Notes: generated by a model from the letters alone, not told the origin. Counted from the first letter of the stretch, positions 46,237 through 57,870 are shown. The stretch: DNA of 64,000 nucleotides from Chimonanthus salicifolius (GCA_013350335.1 CM023536.1:10436207-10500206), one strand, 5' to 3'. A program made the numbers and translations.

Positions 46237-49200
46237 ATGGAGACTCTTTCCTCTCTTCTTTTCACCCAAATCCTCACAATGAGATTTCAACACTCCCTTT
46301 TTCTCTTCCTCTCTTCTCTTTCCATCTTTTGCAATAATCCCATTTCAGGCCAATGCCTGGAACACCAGAAGTCTTCCTTACTGACCCTTTTCAGCAGCAC
46401 CCAGAACCTTTCTTGGTCACCCAACGGCAACTGCTGCTCTTGGGAGGGTGTCACGTGCGACAACTCTACCGGTTACGTGACCGGCCTTGACCTGAGCATG
46501 CGTTCCATTAAATCTACAAGCATCAACTCCACGTCCTTAACCTCTCTTTCAAGCCTCCAGATTCTCAACCTCTCTTTGAATTTCTTCAACTCTTCCATCC
46601 CGTCTGCTATTGGTGATCTCTCCAATCTCACCCATCTCAATCTCTCCGATTCCGGCTTCATTGGCAAAGTTCCAGGCGAGATATCGCATTTGAAGAATCT
46701 GGTTTCGCTCGATCTGTCCTCTATTTTTAATTATGTCCGCTTGGCTCTCCGTTTCCAGGATAACGATTTCAGCACCATCATTGGAAATCTATCTGGTCTG
46801 ATGGAACTCTACCTCGATGGTGTGCTAATCTCTTCGCCCATGCCGGATGCTTTGCTAGATTTAACCAATCTGACGGCCCTCCATCTCAGTAACTGCAATT
46901 TGTCCGGACCTTTCCCGCAAAGGATATCTCAGCTGCTTAAGTTGCAGAGCTTGGATGTGTCGAACAATGAGCTCCTCACAGGTACTTTACCTGAATTTCC
47001 TTGGGACAGTTCACTGCAGATCTTGATATTATCCGACACAGGCATGTCTGGGTCGTTGCCCGATCCATTTCCTTATCTAAAAAATTTGACAAGATTAGAG
47101 CTTGTGGGTTGCAATTTTTCAGGGGTTATACCATCTCCAGTCACAGAGAACAGTCAACTGGTTCATCTGGATCTTTCAATGAACAATTTTAGTGGTTCGA
47201 TTCCCAAACTGGTGAATCTTAAGCGACTTGTTCATTTGGATCTTTCTTCAAACAGATTGAGTGGTCCTATTCCACAGCTGAATTCACTTGTTCATTTGGA
47301 TCTTTCTTCAAACAGATTGAGTGGTCATATTCCACAGCTGGATTCACTGATAAATATTGTTGAAATCACTCTTTCCAATAACAATTTATCAGGTCAAATA
47401 CCTTCATCTTATGGAAAGGGGCTCCTCAATCTCAAAAAGCTTGATTTACGCCACAATTCACTCAACGGGCAGATCCCTTCTAACTTGTTTAAGCTTCCAT
47501 CGTTGCAGTCATTACAGCTGAGCAACAATCAATTCAATGCTCTGCCTGATGAATTGGATAGCTCTTCTCCATCATTGAGTAGTGTTGATTTGAGCAACAA
47601 TAATCTGCAAGGATCTATTCCAACCTCGATCTTTAAGCTCACTGGGCTAAAAGTCCTCACACTTTCTTCAAACAATTTCAGTGGCCATCTGGACTTGGGC
47701 ATTCTCCGAAATCTCAAGAACCTTTCAAATCTCGATCTCTCTGATAACCGCTTGTCCATCAATGGTGGTGATAGTAATACTTCCTCCTTCCCCCAGTTTT
47801 TTACTTTCAAAATGCGTTCTTGCAATCTTACCCAATTCCCTGACTTCCTTATGAACCAGACACAGCTGTCTACTCTAGACCTTTCCAACAACAATATTCG
47901 GGGTGCAATACCCAACTGGTTGTGGATGAATGGAAATTCCTTTACATATTTTGGGTCTTATTTGAACCTTTCCCACAACATGCTAACGGGTTTTCAACAA
48001 CCTCCCATTAATCTTTCATTAAGCAGGTTGTCTGTTCTTGACCTACATTCCAACCAGCTCCATGGTTCAATTCCATTACCGCTCTTTGCCGTCATTCTAG
48101 ATTATTCAAACAACAACTTCACATCTTCCATACCAAATAACATCTCTTCATACCTTAATGGCACCATTTTCTTTTCTCTCTCAAATAATAATATCGCTGG
48201 AGTAATCCCTTCATCAATTTGTCATGCAAGTCCATTAGCAGTCCTTGATCTGTCAGTCAATAATCTGAGTGGCATCATTCCAAAGTGTCTTGGTCAGATG
48301 GGCAATCTTCGGGTACTAAATCTTCGGAACAACAACTTGAAGGGTGCTCTACCTCAGGATTTTGTAAATGAGTGTGGTCTGCGGACGCTCGACTTAAATG
48401 GAAATCATATAAGTGGGTCATTGCCTAGAACATTGTCTAATTGTAATCAGCTAGAGGTTCTAAACCTTGGGAACAATCAGATAAATGATTCCTTCCCTTC
48501 TTGGTTGGGGTCTCTGCACCAATTGCGAGTTCTCATTTTGCGATCTAACGAGTTCAAAGGTTCCATCAGGCTACCAAAAGGCAATTATTCTTTTACACAG
48601 TTACAAATTTTTGATCTCTCATCAAATAATTTTACGGGTACTTTACCGTCAGAAAGCTTTGAAAGTTGGAAGGCATTGATAGCTGATGAAGATGAAGAGC
48701 AGTCAAAGCTTCACCATCAGATTCTCCGATTTGGGTTCTTAGAATTGAATCCACTGTACTATCAGGACACTGTTACAGTCACAAGCAAAGGGTTAGAAAT
48801 GGAGTTGGTGAAGATCCTAACAGTCTTCACATGTGTAGATCTATCAAACAACAGTTTTGAAGGAAGCATTCCTGAGCAGCTAGGGAATCTCAAATCTCTT
48901 TATGTGCTCAACATGTCGCACAACATTCTCACTGGTTCAATACCATCATCACTTGGGAAGCTATCACATCTTGAATCATTAGATCTCTCAGTGAACACCC
49001 TCTCAGGAGAAATCCCTCAGGAGCTCACAGCCTTAACATTTCTTGAAGTTTTGAACCTATCATATAACCAGTTGGAGGGAACAATACCCTTGGGCGGACA
49101 ATTCTCTACCTTTCCGTGTGATTCCTTCCTTGGGAATCCAGGATTACGTGACCCCCTATTGTCGAGCAGGTGTAACAATTCTAAGGCACCATCGGCATCC

Positions 49201-49407
49201 AAAAGTGTAAATTCACAATTCAAGCACAAAATTAATTGGCAATTGATAATTGTTGAATTGGGATTTATCTTTGGAAGTGCAATGGTTATCATCCCTCTCA
49301 TGTTCTGGAAGAGTAGAATATGGTACTACAAGCAATTGGACAAGTTGTTCTTCAAGGCAAAAGATCAGTTGAGCAAGTGGACCTTGCCAAGAACACCATC
49401 AGATTGA
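46237..49407 (+). CDS. LRR receptor-like protein (RLP, Ve1/RLP7-type), intact single exon
   Basis: RLPs are plasma-membrane receptors without a kinase; the family senses extracellular ligands and usually signals through the SOBIR1 and BAK1 kinases. The ATG at 46237 gives 1056 residues. The in-frame ATG at 46279 (residue 15) directly precedes the hydrophobic signal peptide (LFLFLSSLSIF) and may be the true start. Order: signal peptide to about residue 38; LRR N-cap with CCSWEGVTC (66-74); plant-type LRRs of the LDLSxNxLSGxIP kind; an island region (about 809-865) ending YQDTVTVTSKGLEME; the last LRRs; a Cys-containing C-cap (GNPGLRD, SSRC); one membrane helix (about 1001-1024) with a GFIFG motif of GxxxG type; and a 32-residue tail without kinase. 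Many Asn-glycosylation sites (NLS, NNS). The segment before the helix is basic (KSVNSQFKHK), whereas RLPs often have acidic residues there. A recent 20-residue LRR duplication lies at 331-370. Confidence 0.94.
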   Translation: METLSSLLFTQILTMRFQHSLFLFLSSLSIFCNNPISGQCLEHQKSSLLTLFSSTQNLSWSPNGNCCSWEGVTCDNSTGYVTGLDLSMRSIKSTSINSTSLTSLSSLQILNLSLNFFNSSIPSAIGDLSNLTHLNLSDSGFIGKVPGEISHLKNLVSLDLSSIFNYVRLALRFQDNDFSTIIGNLSGLMELYLDGVLISSPMPDALLDLTNLTALHLSNCNLSGPFPQRISQLLKLQSLDVSNNELLTGTLPEFPWDSSLQILILSDTGMSGSLPDPFPYLKNLTRLELVGCNFSGVIPSPVTENSQLVHLDLSMNNFSGSIPKLVNLKRLVHLDLSSNRLSGPIPQLNSLVHLDLSSNRLSGHIPQLDSLINIVEITLSNNNLSGQIPSSYGKGLLNLKKLDLRHNSLNGQIPSNLFKLPSLQSLQLSNNQFNALPDELDSSSPSLSSVDLSNNNLQGSIPTSIFKLTGLKVLTLSSNNFSGHLDLGILRNLKNLSNLDLSDNRLSINGGDSNTSSFPQFFTFKMRSCNLTQFPDFLMNQTQLSTLDLSNNNIRGAIPNWLWMNGNSFTYFGSYLNLSHNMLTGFQQPPINLSLSRLSVLDLHSNQLHGSIPLPLFAVILDYSNNNFTSSIPNNISSYLNGTIFFSLSNNNIAGVIPSSICHASPLAVLDLSVNNLSGIIPKCLGQMGNLRVLNLRNNNLKGALPQDFVNECGLRTLDLNGNHISGSLPRTLSNCNQLEVLNLGNNQINDSFPSWLGSLHQLRVLILRSNEFKGSIRLPKGNYSFTQLQIFDLSSNNFTGTLPSESFESWKALIADEDEEQSKLHHQILRFGFLELNPLYYQDTVTVTSKGLEMELVKILTVFTCVDLSNNSFEGSIPEQLGNLKSLYVLNMSHNILTGSIPSSLGKLSHLESLDLSVNTLSGEIPQELTALTFLEVLNLSYNQLEGTIPLGGQFSTFPCDSFLGNPGLRDPLLSSRCNNSKAPSASKSVNSQFKHKINWQLIIVELGFIFGSAMVIIPLMFWKSRIWYYKQLDKLFFKAKDQLSKWTLPRTPSD

Positions 49408-50437
49408 GGGGAAAAGGATTCCTTGCAGAGAAAGGGGTGGTGGTAAAGCTCTTCTACTATGTTGAGCCGTTGTAATATTTAAAGTTTCATCTTGTGGTTG
49501 TATTTGTATATCTTTTTGTGAAGTCAATATCTTAATAATGCAATTATATATGAAATTAATACTGAACTTTTCACATTTCGTGTTCACTGTTGGATGAACA
49601 CAATAAAATTCCATCAACATACCAAAAATAAATATTGCAAAAGGCTTTCCATGATTTCAAACTTCACCAAGTTCTGTATAGAGTAATCCATTGATGGTAA
49701 CTGAAGTTCTTCACCCATTCCTCAAAATTGTCCTAAATCTGCCCTAAATCCACTTTTTGCAAGTTAAGCCACCAAATCATACTATGAATCCTTATAGTTA
49801 CGGTAATTGCTAATGCCCAAATTTCATCCCTTCGAGGACACAACCAAGGGTCTCCAAGTTATGTATTTCTTTTGTTATTTCATTCACAAGGTAAGGGTGC
49901 AATTTGGATCGGGCCTAATCTTAGCCCACAAGAGTAAAAATTAAAAAAAACCCAAAAAAAGTTAGATTTGGGTTGACACGGGCTTGAGTAATTTGACTTA
50001 CATTTTTATAAATTTAACTTTTTTTAGTTGATATCGTACATAAATATAAAATTTGTGTAACATATATATATTTTTATTTTATTTAATAAATGTAGAAAAC
50101 AATTATGAGAGATTACCTTGGTGGTCAAAATCCACCATTGTTTGCATGAAGTCTTGGAATAAGGTCTCCCTCAATACAAGAATGGCCGCTCCATATTGTT
50201 TTGTATCTGGTTTGCTTATATATATATATATATAATATCCCTTTTTAGGCCTAAATAAGCCCCTGCCCGGCTTAAAATCAGGCTCAGGTTGCACAAATAC
50301 AATTTGCAACAGGCTCAAGTTTTCATATTAACTCGGGCCCAAACTTAGATAAAGCTTACCAAAGTCGCAGTCCTAATCACAAGATTCCTCAGTTAGGGTA
50401 GTGCTGCTGTAAATGTGCTACATGGGCTGGTTAGAAC
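49408..50437. other. RLP downstream region and intergenic DNA
   Basis: The first 150 bases hold the 3' untranslated region; AATAATGCAATT near 49535 could act as a polyadenylation signal. From about 49890 to 50370 there is a GGATCGGGCC...CTCGGGCCCAAAC stretch, possibly a decayed MITE, with a short (TA)n run near 50217. No gene recognised. Confidence 0.5.
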
Positions 50438-51190
50438 ATGGTAGCATGACACCCCACTTTCCGGGGTGAAATTACCATTTTAATCGTCCAAATGCGTTCG
50501 TTCGGACTATTTTCTCTGTGTTGATTTTGGAGATAAATTTTCAAAGTAGGCCGTTTCTCGACCAATTTTTATAAATAATGTATCAAAATTCATCTATTCT
50601 GAATTTTATGAACTTCGATAATAATTTTAAGTGAAAATGGTATAGTTTTGGACTTCAAAAATCGTACCCAAAAAATTAAAGAAAAATGGTCTTCCCTCTT
50701 AATTCATTGGGTACTATTTTTGAAGTCCAAAACTATACCCTTTTCACTTAAAATCAGTCTCGAGGTTCATAAAATTTAAATTAGATGAATTTTGATACCT
50801 TGTTTGTAGAAATTGGTTGAGAAACCTCGTCGTTTGAAAACTCAGCCAAACGTGCAAATGTTACCATTGACAGAGAGGCAATTTATCGACCGATTTTTAC
50901 AAATAACGTATCAAAATTCATCTAGTCTGAATTTTATGTACTCTGTGACTGATTTTCTATGAAAAGGGTATAGTTTTGAACTTAAAAAATCGTATCTAAA
51001 GAATTAAGAGCATGAAATTTTTTCTTAATTATTTGAATACGATTTTTGAAGTTCAAAACTATACCCTATTCATTTAAAATCAGTACCAGAATTTATAAAA
51101 TTTAGAGTAGATGAATTTTGATAGCTTGTTTATAAAATTCGATCATTTACTAAACGAATAGGCAGACAGAAAAGTGTAGTGTCTACGCGG
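50438..51190. mobile_element. Foldback element with two tandem hairpins
   Basis: The outer ends (GTAGCATGACACCCCACTTT, and the inverse of AAAGTGTAGTGTCTAC) pair imperfectly. Inside are two long hairpins: arms 50537-50682 with 50699-50842, and 50877-51010 with 51028-51147. Both hairpins share the words GTATCAAAATTCATCTA and ACTATACCC, so the second is a diverged duplicate of the first. No target duplication or coding frame is visible. Confidence 0.75.
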
Positions 51191-51793
51191 CCCGCCTTTA
51201 AATCCGGTTTCTAATATAAACACTAAAGTCAAATGGTTATAATGGTAATTTGATCCTACTTTCTACTGCCTCTCAAGTTCAGCAGTCTTTTGCTCTTTCT
51301 TCTTTGTACGTCCTTTATAAAAAATTGGCCTAATGAATTTGGGTTAAATAGAAATTGACAATAAAGTGGGGTCTACCAGTCCTATATAAATGATTATTTA
51401 TATAAGAATTTGAAAAAAATAGTCTCACTGAATACATATAGCCACCTATTTTAAACTAAATACAGTAGATGGTCAAATGAACCTTTCTATCACCTATCAG
51501 TTTTATTTACTTAAATTAAATAAAATATTAATTTTTTTTATTTTTTATGAGCAATTTATTGCAAACGTTAATTTTAAGTTAATATATAAATTAAGATAAG
51601 AATATGGTTACAATTAAAGTGGGTGAAAGAACTCCAATCTCAATTATTCATGTCAAAGCGGGTGAAAGAACTCCAATCTCAATTATTCATGTCAAAGTGT
51701 CAAACACAGTTAACAACAACTACTTTCATAAAGTCCTAATATGAGGAAAGAAAAAGATATTTGAACTCACCTTTCTCCCGTAGCTTCAAGCAG

Positions 51794-52130
51794 TGTTTTA
51801 AATCTCAGTTTGAAATGATATCGGATGTCGGCCGAGATACCGGTAAATATCATTCTCTCTTCTTTTTTTTTTTTTGGCAATATCGGCTATTTTTTTATTT
51901 AAAAAAATGAAAAACAAGCTCTTTTATTTTTAAAAAGTTCTAAAAATAAAAGGCACAAATATCGACCGATATTTGCACTTATATAAACATGATATCGGTC
52001 GGGCCCACATCCAATTTTGATTTTTTTTGATAAAAAAAAATGGGTAATATCAAGCCAATATCATATATGTACGATCCATATCTATCCTATCGGTCGAGGC
52101 CAGTATCATTTAATACTAGTATTTTAAGAT
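51794..52130. mobile_element. GATATCGG-family element, direct repeat copy 1
   Basis: Carries GATATCGG, GGCCGAGATA and CGACCGATATTTGC words as in 2601-2857, but with different outer ends (TTTTAAATCTCAG, and ACTAGTATTTTAAG at the right). Probably a related non-autonomous DNA element; edges are approximate. Confidence 0.5.
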
Positions 52131-52195
52131 TTTTAATTTCCAAGGGAAAAATGATCATTGGGGATGAAGATTTCTTACTGGTATAAAATAAATAA

Positions 52196-52199
<4 letters not shown>

Positions 52200-52231
<32 letters not shown>
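52200..52231. repeat. (TA)n microsatellite
   Basis: An uninterrupted TA dinucleotide run of about 32 bases, present only in the first copy of the 2.3 kb repeat. Confidence 0.95.
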
Positions 52232-52234
<3 letters not shown>

Positions 52235-53534
52235 AAGACTTGAGTCCGACTTGAAACAATTTAAAGCCACATGGACCCATATGAGTATGGGTGCTATAAT
52301 TGCAATCTAGGCCCTAGTCCAAATTGATTTGGTGCCTCACTCGGCACACTTGACTCCTGTATATAATTTAGAAAACAGGGATAATAGGTTAAATATCACA
52401 AACAATACTTTAATATTTATTTATTAATTTATCTAAGATATCAATGGGACTTTCTCACTTAGAAAAGACAAATATCAATGACTAAGCTAGCAATTTAGCC
52501 TTGAAAGTCCGACATGCTTAATGTGCTAATATGAAGTTTTAAATTTAAGTTGATTTTTTTTTTAATACTCAATGGCCTAATATGAATATTTTACCGTAAA
52601 ATTGGAAAAGAAAAACCACAAAAATATTGAGTTGGTCCAAAATTTTGGTCAAGATTTCAAAATTTTTGAATGTTAACCAAAAGTATAAATTTTAGTAAAA
52701 GCTATTTTTTATATTTTTAAAAAAATTTAGATCCTGAAATGGCTCAAACCGAATTATCAGCCAATATTTATTTGCCATATCCAGGTCTAAATATTTGATT
52801 TTACCATTATTTAAACTCAGCTCATCACTCATCCTACCAAATTCCTTTTTTTTTTTTTTTTGAGCAGTTTGTCCCAAGTCCATTAAGTGGTTCGCTGAAG
52901 CAAGGATGCATTTGCGAGCATTATTAGTTTCGAGTTAAATGTAAATCAAACTTAAAACCGCTGTGAGGCCAACCTCTCTTTTGTTCTAAAGAGTTATGTA
53001 TATATTAGTTGATTATATTTTGCAACTTCTAAGTACTAAAATTTATTTTTGGAAAAAATTATAGATTTAAGATACATTTATAAAATGACGCTCGAAACTC
53101 TTTATTTTAAAACCTTTCCTCGAAATTAAGTGATCTATTTTATAGCCCTTCATCAAATGGAAAAGAATTTTTAAATAAATTACACTGGTTAAGTATATTT
53201 CAGAATCTATTTTATTTAATATGATTAATTAACTTAAATATTATATTATAGGCCAATTTTGAAAAATAAATTTACTGACACTTGACTCTAAAGTTTAGTT
53301 GTCAATTATGTTTCCCTCTAATTTGATATAAATCAAAACAAAAAGTCTGACACATTCATATCATCCAATCTATCCATCTCACTCAATCATGTGGAACTTA
53401 TCTCATCATAGATTTAGAATCTCCCAATTGAAATTCAATCTTTTACCTTTAAAATCATATTTAGAATAATTATCAAGTTAGATTTTGTCATACTTTATAT
53501 ATAGAAAAAGCTGTCATCAATTTAAATTCTCTGT

Positions 53535-55835
53535 GTCTAATATAAAGACTCAAGTCAAATGGTTAGAATGGTAATTTGTCCTACTTTCCACTGCCTCCCA
53601 AGTTCATCAGTCTTTTGCTCTTTCTTCTTTGTGCGTCCACTTTCATTTTAGGCACTCATGGACCACACTAAATTGGTCTAATCAATTTGGGTTAAATAGA
53701 AATTGTCAATAAAGTGGGGTCTACTAGTCCTATATATATAAAAAATGATTATTTATATAAGAATTTGAAAAAATTAGTCTAACTAAATACATATAGCCAC
53801 CTATTTAAACTAAATACAGTAGATGGTCAAATGAACCTTTCTATCACCTATCAGTTTTATTTACTTAAATTAAATAAAATATTAAAATATTTTTATCTTT
53901 TATGAGCAATTTATTGCAAACCTTAATCTTAAGTAAACATATAAATTAAGATAAGAATATGGTTACAATTAAAGTGAGTCAAAGAACTCCAATCTCAATT
54001 AATCATGTCAAAACTTTCACACTTAACAAATACTTTCATGAAATCCTAATATGAGGAAAGAAAAAGATATTTGAACTCACCTTTTTACCGTAGTTTCAAG
54101 CAGGGTTTTAAATCTCAGTTTGAAATGATAATGAATATCGGCAGATATATTAGATAATATCATTCTCTCTCCTCTCTCTTTTTTTTTTTTTTTAATATTG
54201 GCTAATTTTTTTTATTAAAAAAATGAAAAACAAGTTCTTTTATTTTAAAAAATTCTAAAAATAAAAAATACAAATATCGGCCGATATTTGCACTTATATT
54301 AACATGATATCGGTTGGGCCCACATCCAATTGCAATATCAAGCCAATACTATATGTGTATGATCCATATCTATCATATCAGTCGAGGCCAGTATCATTTA
54401 ATACTAGTATTTTAATATTTTTAATTCCGAAGGGAGAACTGATCATTGGGGATGAAGATTTCTTATTCACCGTCATTTGATTAATGACTTTCCATGTACG
54501 AACACTTTTAAAATGACTGCCATCTTCCAAAATGGACTACGCTAAACAAATGACTAAGGCATGACTTCTCATGACTCAATTAAAGTTAAATAATATTTGG
54601 AACAAAGCAGAATCTATTAACCTTAAAAATAAAATAATTTTTTTTTTTAAGGCTTGAGTCCGACTTGAAACAATTTAAAGCCACATGGACCCATATAAGT
54701 ATGGGTGCTATAATTGCAATCTAGGCCCTAGTCCAAATTGATTTGGTGCCCCACTCAGCACACTTGACTCCTGTATATAATTTAGATATCACTAACAATA
54801 CTTTAATATTTATTTATTGATTTATCTAAGATATCAATGGGACTTTCTCACTTAGAAAAGACAAATATCAATGACTAAGCTAGCAATTTAGCCCTGAAAG
54901 TCCGACATGCTTAATGTGCTAAAATAGGACTTGGCATATGTGAAGTTTTAAATTTAAGTTGATTTTTTTTTTTAATTACTCAAGGGCCTAATATGAATAT
55001 TTTACCATAAAATTGGAAAAGAAAAACCACAAAAATATTGAGTTGGTACAAAATTTTGTTCAAGATTTCAAAATTTTTGAATTTTAACCAAAAGTATAAA
55101 TTTTGGTAAAAACTATTTTTTATATTTAAAAAAAAAATAGATCCTGAAAAGGTGAAACCGAATTATCAGCCAATATTTATTTGCCATATCCCAAGTCTAA
55201 ATATTTAATTTTACCATTATTTAAACTCAGCTCATCACTCGTCCTACCAAATCCTTTTTTTTTTAGCAATTTGTCCCAGATCCTTTTAGTGGCTCGCTGG
55301 AGCAAGGATCTATTGACGAGCATTAATAGTTTCGAGTTGAATGTAAATCAAATTTAAGACCGCTATGAGACCGATCTCTCTTTTGCTCTAAAGAGTTATG
55401 TATATATTAGTTGATTATATTTTGCAACTTTTAAGTATTAAAATCTATTTTTGGAAAACCTTATAGATTTAAGATACATTTATAAAATGAAGCTCGAAAC
55501 TCTTTATTTTAAAACTTTTCCTCGAAATTAAGTGATCTATTTTATAGCCCTTTATCAAATGGAAAAGAATTTATAAATAAATTACACTGGTTAAGTATAT
55601 TTCAGAATCTATTTTAATTAATATGATTAATGAACTTAAATATTATATTATAGGCCAATTTTGAAAAATAAATTTACTGACACTTAACTCCAAAGTTTAG
55701 TAGTCAATTACGTTTCCCTCTGATTTTGACATAAATCAAAACAAAAGGTCTAACACATTGATATAAAGTTATCTATTCATCTCACTCAATCACTTGGAAC
55801 TTATCTCATTATAAATATAGAATCTCCCAATTGAA
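53535..55835. repeat. 2.3 kb direct repeat, copy 2
   Basis: Begins at TCTAATATAAAGACTCAAGTC, matching 51209 onward, and ends at AATCTCCCAATTGAAA. It carries 54467-54640, absent from copy 1. No gene. Confidence 0.9.
54104..54414. mobile_element. GATATCGG-family element, direct repeat copy 2
   Basis: Counterpart of 51794-52130, with CAAATATCGGCCGATATTTG as a perfect internal palindrome. Confidence 0.5.
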
Positions 55836-56127
55836 AAATATGGAAATCTAATCTCCTGATAACAACTCCGTTGTTAGTTGGACAATCTCGTATTAAAAAC
55901 AAAATTGGACTTTTTTCACTCAAAGCGACATGTTTTGCCAGTTCGACCAAACATTGGTGCAACTACATGAATCCTTATTAAAGTTATAGTATATTTGGAA
56001 TATTTGTAAAGTAGAATTCTTTTTATTGATTTCCCTATGTGGAGTTTATTGAGGTTGGAATTCATATTCTCTTTTTCTCACACACACATCAAACTCTTAC
56101 ATAAATATATTCAATTTGAAATTAGTT
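55836..56127. other. Unique DNA upstream of segmental copy 2
   Basis: About 290 bases of AT-rich sequence unlike the region upstream of ATL copy 1. The second ATL therefore lacks the original promoter. No gene recognised. Confidence 0.65.
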
Positions 56128-56173
56128 ACTGGTATACTTACAAACACAAGAAGGGGTCTGTAACAAGGTGAAC

Positions 56174-56997
56174 ATGTCCAGTCCTGCTTATTTATCTGAG
56201 CCCCAAAGTGGGGAAGATGATCAAAACATATATACTTACGATGGGAAAGTCATGATCTTGGCTGTGGCCACACTCTTGGTTGTATCTTCCTTGGTGTTGC
56301 TTCTCCATGTCTATGCCAAATGGTGGTTCATCAGACAATCACATGGGCAGAGATCGTCGTCATAGTCGCCGTCGTCGTCGTCTTCTGTCTTGTATTTGCC
56401 GGGCCTTTCGGGGATCGAACAGCACAGTATATTTGCCAAGGATGGCGAGAAGATGGACGGTTTGGATGATTCTGTTGTTGCTTCTCTGCCCATTTTTGTC
56501 TATGAAACAGAGGATTGCAAGAATGGTTTGGAGTGTGTAGTTTGCTTGAGCACATTGGTGGATGATGACAAGGGCAAGATTTTGCCAATGTGCCAGCATG
56601 TTTTCCACGTAAGATGTATCGACAAGTGGCTTCTTTCACATTCGACGTGTCCAATCTGTCGCGCACGCGTGGCATTTGCCAAGGAAATGATTTTATCAAT
56701 TGGAACAGAGGAAGTAAGCCAAGACCCAATTCAAACATCACCCAATGAGTCAGATATCACAATGGAAGAGAATTCTTGCAGTGAGATTGCAGTGGAATTA
56801 CCACTCAATTTGATCTTGCAGAGTCAATTGTCCAAAGATCCATCACGTCATCGTCATTGTCGTCTTCTTCCTCTTCTTCACCGTCATCATTGTCGTCATT
56901 GTCATCATCGTCTTTGAGTTGTTCCTTGAGGAGAATGTTAAGTAGGAATAGATCAGAAGGTAAGGTGTTTCCTTCGATTCCATTGGATGAGAGTTGA
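56174..56997 (+). pseudogene. ATL-family RING-H2 pseudogene, copy 2
   Basis: The ATG at 56174 and the RING-H2 (56534-56659, all eight metal ligands present) share a frame, unlike copy 1. A TAG at 56363-56365, where copy 1 has CCG, stops translation just after the membrane segment. A second lesion near 56846, in the Ser codon tract, leaves this copy four bases shorter than copy 1 and throws the tail out of frame (stop at about 56917, not 56995). Homology to copy 1 begins only 46 bases before the ATG, so its promoter was left behind. A soluble RING-only protein from an internal start is conceivable but unsupported. Confidence 0.9.
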
Positions 56998-57174
56998 CAA
57001 CAGTAAAGAGTATGTATCTATTTCCTGTGTAATATTTTGTGAAGATTTGAGTTAAATGGAAAATTGGTATGGATGTGCTGTCTTCAAATTCTTAGATTTG
57101 TCTGCGTCATATGTTTAGTAATCCGAATCAAATATGAATCGGTAAAAAATTGGCTCTCAACCGACACATCTGCG

Positions 57175-57569
57175 TAGGGGTGAAATTTGAGTTGGGCTTT
57201 AACCTAACCCGCATGACCCAATTTGAGAAATCAGTAGGCTGGGTTGTGTATTTGTAAATTTAGAGTCGAGTAGGTTGGAAAAAAAACTAATGAAATTTGA
57301 GTTGAGTTGGACTCAAAAATTTAAAATCAATCCGATTTAACTCAAATTGATCCAATTCAACTTGAGTTTCAAGAAGTATAAAAAGCTTGCTGATTGTTTT
57401 ACTCAAATTTGGGCTAAAAACGAGTTAGGTGGTTGGGTCAGCAACTTGGGTCAAGTTGAGTTGAACAATTCGAACCGGTAATTTGGATTAGGTTAAGCTG
57501 CAGAATTTTTTATATGAATTGAGTTTGATTTATTAAAATCTGGCCCGACCTACCTAAATTTTAGCCCTA
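57175..57569. mobile_element. hAT-type MITE, segmental copy 2
   Basis: Counterpart of 29843-30230, with the CATCTGCG/TGTCTGCC flanks. Internal GGGTCGGGT words have decayed further. Confidence 0.75.
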
Positions 57570-57870
57570 TGTCTGCCCAAATTTGGAACAGATAAAAAGC
57601 TATCCAAGGTACAGCTACAGGTTGAGAGCATGCTCTCATTTGTTCTAACTTCTAAGTCCAGATAAATTGAGTAGGCCTATTTTAGTCACCCAGCTCAAGT
57701 CATAAGCCAGGCCCAAATTGCTTGGTCATATTTAAAATGGGCTCACTTAAGATTAGGACTTCGACAGGTCAGATCAACCTGAAAACTGTACAGAGCATAG
57801 ATGATACCATTCTATATTGTAGAAAAAGATATACCTATAAGTTGTCAAGAAAAGGTGATAAGTAGATTAA

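Larger units (their letters stand above)
51209..53432. repeat. 2.3 kb direct repeat, copy 1
   Basis: Collinear with 53535-55835 throughout, with small indels. Contains a GATATCGG-family element (51794-52130) and a (TA)n run where copy 2 has about 170 different bases. No gene. Confidence 0.9.

Noticed and set aside
47529..47915. 128-codon minus-strand frame inside the RLP
   Set aside because: Shadow of the LRR coding sequence on the opposite strand.
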